Positions 6,297-9,407 of a DNA stretch of 9,407 nt are shown piece by piece (the first letter of the stretch is position 1; each line of letters starts with the position of its first letter). Source of the stretch: Deltaproteobacteria bacterium. GTDB taxonomy: Bacteria; Desulfobacterota; Desulfobacteria; Desulfobacterales; JAFDFH01. The stretch lies in contig JAFDFH010000174.1 in NCBI GenBank assembly GCA_019309945.1, forward strand, positions 1 through 9,407, read 5' to 3'. A program made the position numbers and the translations under genes. The notes under the pieces were generated by a model. It was not told the DNA's origin and did not search any database. It worked only from the letters and a program-made list of their open reading frames with translations.

Positions 6297-7046
6297 ATGC
6301 CTTTTTCAATTGCGATTGCCGGCAAGGGGGGCACGGGCAAGACAACCTTGGCGGGAATGCTGATAAAGTATTTGGTAAAGAAGGGGAAAACTCCGGTCCT
6401 AGCCGTGGATGCAGATCCCAATGCAAATCTAAATGAGGTTCTGGGCCTTGAAGTGGACGATACCCTTGGCAATGCCCGTGAGGAGATGAAAAAAGCAATC
6501 GTTCCCACCGGCATGACCAAGGATGTTTTTATGTCCATGAAGCTCGAACAGGCGATTGTTGAAGACGAAGGCTATGATCTTGTGGTGATGGGACAGCCTG
6601 AAGGGCCGGGATGCTATTGCGCTGCCAATACGCTCCTTACGGGTTTTCTGGAACGACTGACCGACAATTATCCTTACCTGGTTATTGACAATGAAGCCGG
6701 GATGGAGCATATTAGCCGATTGACCACACGTAATGTCGATATTCTTCTGGTGGTTTCCGACACATCCCGCCGTGGGCTTCTGGCAGCCTCAAGGATCAGT
6801 GCACTCGCAAATGACCTTAACATCGGTGTGGGCAAATGCTATCTTGTGATCAATCAGATCAAAGAAGCCCCTGCTGATGCGATCCTAAAGATGATCGCCA
6901 AAGACGGTCTGAACCTTGCCGGAACCATTCCCGACGATCACGCCATTTACGAATTTGATTTAAATGGGCGGCCGACAATTGAGATGCCGGAGGATAGTGA
7001 AGCGGTTCAGGCCGCATTTGAAATCTTTGAAAAAATTATTAAATAG
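6297..7046 (+). CDS. cooC: CooC/AcsF-type nickel-insertion ATPase for CO dehydrogenase/acetyl-CoA synthase
   Basis: Protein of 249 residues in the MinD/ParA-like deviant Walker ATPase family. CooC-type members use ATP hydrolysis to load nickel into carbon monoxide dehydrogenase or acetyl-CoA synthase. Visible: deviant P-loop GKGGTGKT at 9-16 with signature Lys10 and Lys15, the switch DADPNANL at 38-45, PEGPGCYCAAN carrying the CxC metal site (Cys106 and Cys108), the Walker B-like DNEAGMEH at 131-138, and base-recognition NQ near 186. The CxC pair is the best evidence for CooC rather than plain MinD. Start 6297 is chosen because MPFSIAIAGKGG matches family N-termini; GAAAGG lies 12 bases upstream, a long spacing. 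No cooS, acsB or corrinoid protein gene is nearby, so its client enzyme must be encoded elsewhere. The deacetylase follows after 72 bases, so the two may be cotranscribed. Confidence 0.88.
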   Translation: MPFSIAIAGKGGTGKTTLAGMLIKYLVKKGKTPVLAVDADPNANLNEVLGLEVDDTLGNAREEMKKAIVPTGMTKDVFMSMKLEQAIVEDEGYDLVVMGQPEGPGCYCAANTLLTGFLERLTDNYPYLVIDNEAGMEHISRLTTRNVDILLVVSDTSRRGLLAASRISALANDLNIGVGKCYLVINQIKEAPADAILKMIAKDGLNLAGTIPDDHAIYEFDLNGRPTIEMPEDSEAVQAAFEIFEKIIK

Positions 7047-7118
7047 TGTCCTTCCAAAATAGTATTTTACCCTAACCTCTTTGTCCGACACATCTTGCAA
7101 TAAAGAATTGTCTTGCTA

Positions 7119-8072
7119 ATGAAAAAAACAGGTTTTTTATATGATGAAAGATTTCTGCTTCATAAGACGGGACGCTTTCATCCGGAAATTCCGGAAAGGC
7201 TTCACGCGGTTTATCAGGGAATAAAAGAGGCTGGACTTCTTCCCAGGCTCACCCGGATTGAGGCGATCCGGGCAGACACAAAGTGGATCGAAGCTGTTCA
7301 TGATCGACATTATATAAGACGCCTGGAAAGCGCCTGTCGAGCCGGACAATGTGTTTTTGACTGCGCCGACAACCAGATATGTTCCGAAACGTATGAAACC
7401 GCGTTGCTGGCTGTGGGGGGAATTCTCGAAGCCGCCCGGCTGGTTATGAAAGGCGAGATTGACAATGCCTTCTGTGCGGTGCGACCTCCCGGGCATCATG
7501 CCGAATATGACCGAAGTATGGGGTTTTGTTATTTCAACAATGTGGCGATTGCCGCCAGGTACCTGCAAAACGAATGGAACATAAAAAAAATTGGAATCGT
7601 CGATTTTGATGTTCATCATGGAAATGGTACCCAGCATATTTTCGAGCAAGACCCTTCTGTTTTTTATTATTCCATTCATCAACACCCGTCTTTTGCCTAT
7701 CCGGGCACCGGTCGAGAATTTGAACAGGGATCTGCGGAAGGCTACGGATTTACCAAAAATTCTCCGGTCTTGCCGGGTAGGGGCGACGAGGACTATAAGC
7801 ACCTTATTGAAAAAGATCTTCTGCCGGCATTTGAAGTATTTAAACCTGAGGGGATTATTGTCTCAGCCGGCTTTGATGCCCATGAAGATGATGAAATGTC
7901 AAATGCCAACCTTTCAACGGAAGGTTTCTCATGGATAATGCAAAGAATCGTCGAGATGGCAGACAAATACGCCAACGGAAAACTGATTTCCGTGCTTGAG
8001 GGAGGATATTCATTGAAACGCCTTCCAGAGCTTGCAAAAAACCATGTCGAAATTTTATTGAAGGGCGCTTGA
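7119..8072 (+). CDS. Histone deacetylase family zinc amidohydrolase, class II-like
   Basis: Protein of 317 residues of the arginase/deacetylase fold. Bacterial relatives remove acetyl groups from acetyl-polyamines or protein lysines, or act in acetoin utilisation (AcuC-like). The catalytic set is complete: tandem His126-His127 in RPPGHHAEY, zinc ligands Asp164 and His166 in DFDVHHGNG, Asp253 in SAGFDAH, and the transition-state Tyr297 in LEGGYS. LEGGY rather than GGGY points to class II or bacterial deacetylase-like members over class I. There is no signal peptide. The ATG at 7119 is preferred; an in-frame TTG at 7113 would add two residues, and only a weak AAAGAA precedes either. Substrate is unresolved, and a protein-lysine or polyamine role are both open. 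A terminator-like hairpin follows the gene. Confidence 0.92.
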   Translation: MKKTGFLYDERFLLHKTGRFHPEIPERLHAVYQGIKEAGLLPRLTRIEAIRADTKWIEAVHDRHYIRRLESACRAGQCVFDCADNQICSETYETALLAVGGILEAARLVMKGEIDNAFCAVRPPGHHAEYDRSMGFCYFNNVAIAARYLQNEWNIKKIGIVDFDVHHGNGTQHIFEQDPSVFYYSIHQHPSFAYPGTGREFEQGSAEGYGFTKNSPVLPGRGDEDYKHLIEKDLLPAFEVFKPEGIIVSAGFDAHEDDEMSNANLSTEGFSWIMQRIVEMADKYANGKLISVLEGGYSLKRLPELAKNHVEILLKGA

Positions 8073-8103
8073 AAAAACTGCACCTAAAAGATGATGATCT
8101 CCT

Positions 8104-8153
8104 AAAAAGTCCGCAAACCTGCCTGTCGGATGGCAGGCGGGGAGGCCTTTTTT
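8104..8153 (+). terminator. Terminator-like hairpin after the deacetylase gene
   Basis: CCTGCC (8118-8123) pairs with GGCAGG (8132-8137). Outer bases AAAAAG (8104-8109) pair with CTTTTT (8147-8152), with GC pairs between, and a T6 run ends at 8153. It lies 31 bases past the deacetylase stop. Its right flank (8149-8166) is shared in inverse with the repeat at 5714, so this terminator appears to be built from a dispersed repeat. Confidence 0.55.
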
Positions 8154-8199
8154 ACGAACTCATCAAATCGTAGGGAGTACTCAACAAAAGAGGAAAAAC

Positions 8200-8619
8200 G
8201 TGTCTGAACACCTGAAAAATTCTCTTATTCCAAGCAGGGTTATAATCATTGGAGAACGATATATTCCCGCTGAAGAGCTGGATAAAGTTTCTGATGAACA
8301 CATCCAAATATTCTTGCGGGAACCTAACCCTGAAGAATGGCCGCCGGAAATCGCCCATTTTAAAAAATATCTTCCCCCCAAGGAACAGTTAAAATGGTCC
8401 CTTCATCAGGTTCTCGAACAACAAGAGGAACTTTTAAACGATTTTTTCGAACGTTGGATGTGCTCGGTTTGGAAAGATTTAATTGAAAACGATCTTGTTC
8501 AACAGGAACAAAGTGAGCATTTGATAGAGGAAATCACTAGTTATCTTAAAAAGTTTGTAGAAAATTTTGTAATTTCTCAAAAATTTTTAGTTAAACCTAC
8601 CAGCGGATTCATCCGGTAA
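8200..8619 (+). CDS. Hypothetical protein, 139 residues, not recognised
   Basis: Starts at GTG 8200, supported by AGAGGA 5 bases upstream. I do not recognise the family. The N-terminus has a short hydrophobic strand (VIIIGERYIP, residues 14-23). It is followed by an acidic, proline-containing stretch (REPNPEEWPPE, 40-50), then long amphipathic helices rich in Glu, Gln and Leu (about 60-121) that could pair as helical hairpins or a coiled coil. There is no signal peptide or clear membrane segment. From residue 123 to the end the codons lie in a 68-base dispersed repeat (8565-8632), so the native C-terminus was probably replaced or extended by the repeat. It lies 127 bases after the deacetylase, past a terminator-like hairpin, so probably a separate transcript. 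The good ribosome binding site and long frame support a real gene. Confidence 0.62.
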   Translation: MSEHLKNSLIPSRVIIIGERYIPAEELDKVSDEHIQIFLREPNPEEWPPEIAHFKKYLPPKEQLKWSLHQVLEQQEELLNDFFERWMCSVWKDLIENDLVQQEQSEHLIEEITSYLKKFVENFVISQKFLVKPTSGFIR

Positions 8620-8632
8620 TTTTTTTCAAAGC
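8565..8632 (+). repeat. Dispersed repeat, copy 1
   Basis: Identical at 60 of 68 positions to 8909-8976, with only two differences in the last 43 bases. It covers the 3' end of the 139-residue gene, whose stop TAA (8617-8619) is inside the repeat; copy 2 has TCA there. The differences are not concentrated at third codon positions, so the similarity reflects DNA repetition rather than protein conservation. Confidence 0.8.
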
Positions 8633-8836
8633 ATTCCGCTTTCCTCCGTGTTTTTCCCTCAAAATAAAGATCAGGGATTTTCCTCACGAAAATGCCAATG
8701 ACGATAGTGCCTGAAATGATAAAAAATTGCAGAGCAAGCGCCCCTCCAAAATTAAGATTGGTTGTTCAGGATCAAGGCCTGTGCCCTGCCGTGACGGGAT
8801 TAACCGCGTGAAAAAATCGACAAGTGTGTATATAAC

Positions 8837-8889
8837 ACAACATGTTGTTGTTGTTTTTACTTGACATACAACTTGTATCTTCTTATTTT
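8837..8889 (+). promoter_or_regulatory. Promoter with two operator-like palindromes, no gene downstream
   Basis: A perfect TTGACA (8861-8866) and TATTTT (8884-8889, 4 of 6 matches to TATAAT) are separated by exactly 17 bases. A 12-bp perfect palindrome ACAACATGTTGT (8837-8848) precedes the -35. A 13-bp palindrome ATACAACTTGTAT (8866-8878) fills the spacer. Both contain ACAAC and TTGT half-sites and their centres are about 30 bases apart, close to three helical turns. The layout fits repression by a dimeric regulator. Confidence 0.5.
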
Positions 8890-8908
8890 ATCAATTAAAT
8901 TTAAGGTT

Positions 8909-8976
8909 TTTTGTAACGTTTCAAAAACTTATGGTTAAACCTACCAGCGGAGTCATCCGGTCATTTTTTTCAAAGC
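8909..8976 (+). repeat. Dispersed repeat, copy 2
   Basis: Direct repeat of 8565-8632 (60 of 68 identical), 344 bases downstream of it. Its last 20 bases also pair with the inverted third copy at 9128-9147. It begins 20 bases after the -10 of the orphan promoter, where the regulated gene would be expected. Confidence 0.8.
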
Positions 8977-9147
8977 GGGCAACTGTTTGAAGCCGTTTAG
9001 GGCGGCTTACAGTGACCCGAACAAAATAAATTGTTGATTGTAGCCTGTTTGTGCTAAGCAACACACTCATTTTAGATCCCGTGCGCGGGGCACTGTTAGG
9101 CGCCCTTAACGGCAAGTTTTGGCCGTATTGCAAAAAATTACCGGATG
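8954..9147. repeat. Large imperfect palindrome, MITE-like or attC-like
   Basis: Outer arms 8954-8973 and 9128-9147 are inverse at 18 of 20 positions. Inner arms 8992-9019 and 9086-9113 are inverse at 24 of 28. A 66-base centre (9020-9085) separates them. The inner right arm contains GTTAGGC (9095-9101), which fits the integron attC core GTTRRRY, but the opposite GGCTTAC (9004-9010) fits RYYYAAC poorly. Complementarity also continues outside the would-be site. A miniature inverted-repeat element is the better reading. Confidence 0.7.
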
Positions 9148-9255
9148 GCGCAGCGGGCCTACCGGAACATATTGAGAAGCTACCAAAAACATTATGAAGC
9201 TAATGGAATTAGAAGGTCTGCCAGGATAATTAGTATGAATTTGAATCGAATCCGG

Positions 9256-9407
9256 TTATTCAACACTTTCGCGCCCTTCTTCGTTATTATAATCTTTTTC
9301 TCTATATCTAAGGAGCTTGTTTCGCAACATGTCAATGTGCAAACGAAGATGGTAAAGTTCTTCGGTGTATGCCAGCGGTACGGAAATATTCGTTACCTGT
9401 TCCTCGA
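9256..9407 (-). CDS. Partial hypothetical protein, C-terminal end only
   Basis: On the minus strand a frame is open from the window edge to a TAA at 9256-9258, giving 49 residues with no start in view. It is charged and helix-forming: PLAYTEELYHLRLHIDMLRN leads into KLLRYREKDY and an acidic tail, a pattern typical of real coding sequence and of an amphipathic helix. The other frames here are broken by stops or look less protein-like. I do not recognise the family. The main body of the gene lies beyond the window. Confidence 0.5.
   Translation of the reverse strand, partial: EEQVTNISVPLAYTEELYHLRLHIDMLRNKLLRYREKDYNNEEGRESVE

Larger units (their letters stand above)
8620..9255. other. Gene-poor region with repeats and an orphan promoter
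   Basis: No intact gene is supported here. The stretch holds the end of repeat copy 1, an orphan promoter with two operator-like palindromes (8837-8889), repeat copy 2 (8909-8976) and a roughly 194-base imperfect palindrome (8954-9147). A minus-strand frame without a start codon (8577-8765) encodes a hydrophobic segment. A plausible reading is a degraded mobile or toxin-antitoxin locus, but no protein supports it. Confidence 0.6.

Noticed and set aside
7056..7068. AAAATA-G-TATTTT inverted repeat after cooC as a terminator
   Set aside because: A one-base loop is not feasible, the stem has no GC pairs, and the next gene follows closely in the same direction.
7137..7802. A 221-codon minus-strand frame opposite the deacetylase gene
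   Set aside because: It is a shadow of a gene with a complete catalytic motif set on the other strand, and its translation shows no domain.
8921..9133. A 70-codon minus-strand frame
   Set aside because: It lies almost wholly inside the large palindrome and repeat copy 2, and its C-terminal match to the frame at 8577 comes from the DNA repeat.

Overview
The window reads as a stretch of chromosome from an anaerobic, probably sulfate-reducing member of the Desulfobacterota (Desulfobacterales-like). This is inferred from gene content: a CooC/AcsF-type nickel-insertion ATPase of carbon monoxide dehydrogenase/acetyl-CoA synthase biology, an acyl-CoA dehydrogenase and a MaoC-like hot-dog protein of acyl-CoA metabolism, a UbiB-family kinase, and intergenic space full of short palindromic repeats. 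No rRNA, tRNA, CRISPR array or transposase gene is visible.

Layout. 1-293: no convincing gene; a TATAAT promoter element precedes a MaoC-like gene (294-716, +). 717-1098: an SECIS-like or terminator-like hairpin just after the TGA stop, an internal scrap of a DinG/XPD-type helicase (841-1008, +), and an A/T-flanked hairpin. 1099-2256 (-): an intact epoxide hydrolase. 2257-2667: the last 58 codons of a PhoR-like sensor histidine kinase (+), then a palindromic repeat. 2668-4365 (-): a UbiB/ABC1 kinase. 4519-5673 (-): an acyl-CoA dehydrogenase, with an inverted repeat between the two. 5674-6296: over 600 bases without a gene, holding at least three repeat elements, one being a second copy of the repeat at 2534-2627. 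6297-7046 (+): CooC-type ATPase. 7119-8072 (+): class II-like histone-deacetylase-family hydrolase, followed by a terminator-like hairpin. 8200-8619 (+): a 139-residue protein I do not recognise, whose last residues lie in a dispersed repeat. 8620-9255: no intact gene; second and third copies of that repeat, a large imperfect palindrome, and a promoter with two operator-like palindromes but no gene behind it. 9256-9407 (-): C-terminal end of an unknown gene that runs off the window.

How the genes fit together. The minus-strand pair (dehydrogenase then UbiB) and the plus-strand pair (CooC then deacetylase) are each colinear, but the window shows no single pathway and I see no coherent new defence, toxin or secretion system. 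Its most distinctive features are genome decay and repeat activity: two broken gene scraps bracketing the epoxide hydrolase, several palindromic repeat families, and an orphan regulated promoter. The most testable single oddity is the in-frame TGA near the end of the MaoC-like gene, which is followed by a hairpin that meets the loose bacterial SECIS rules.
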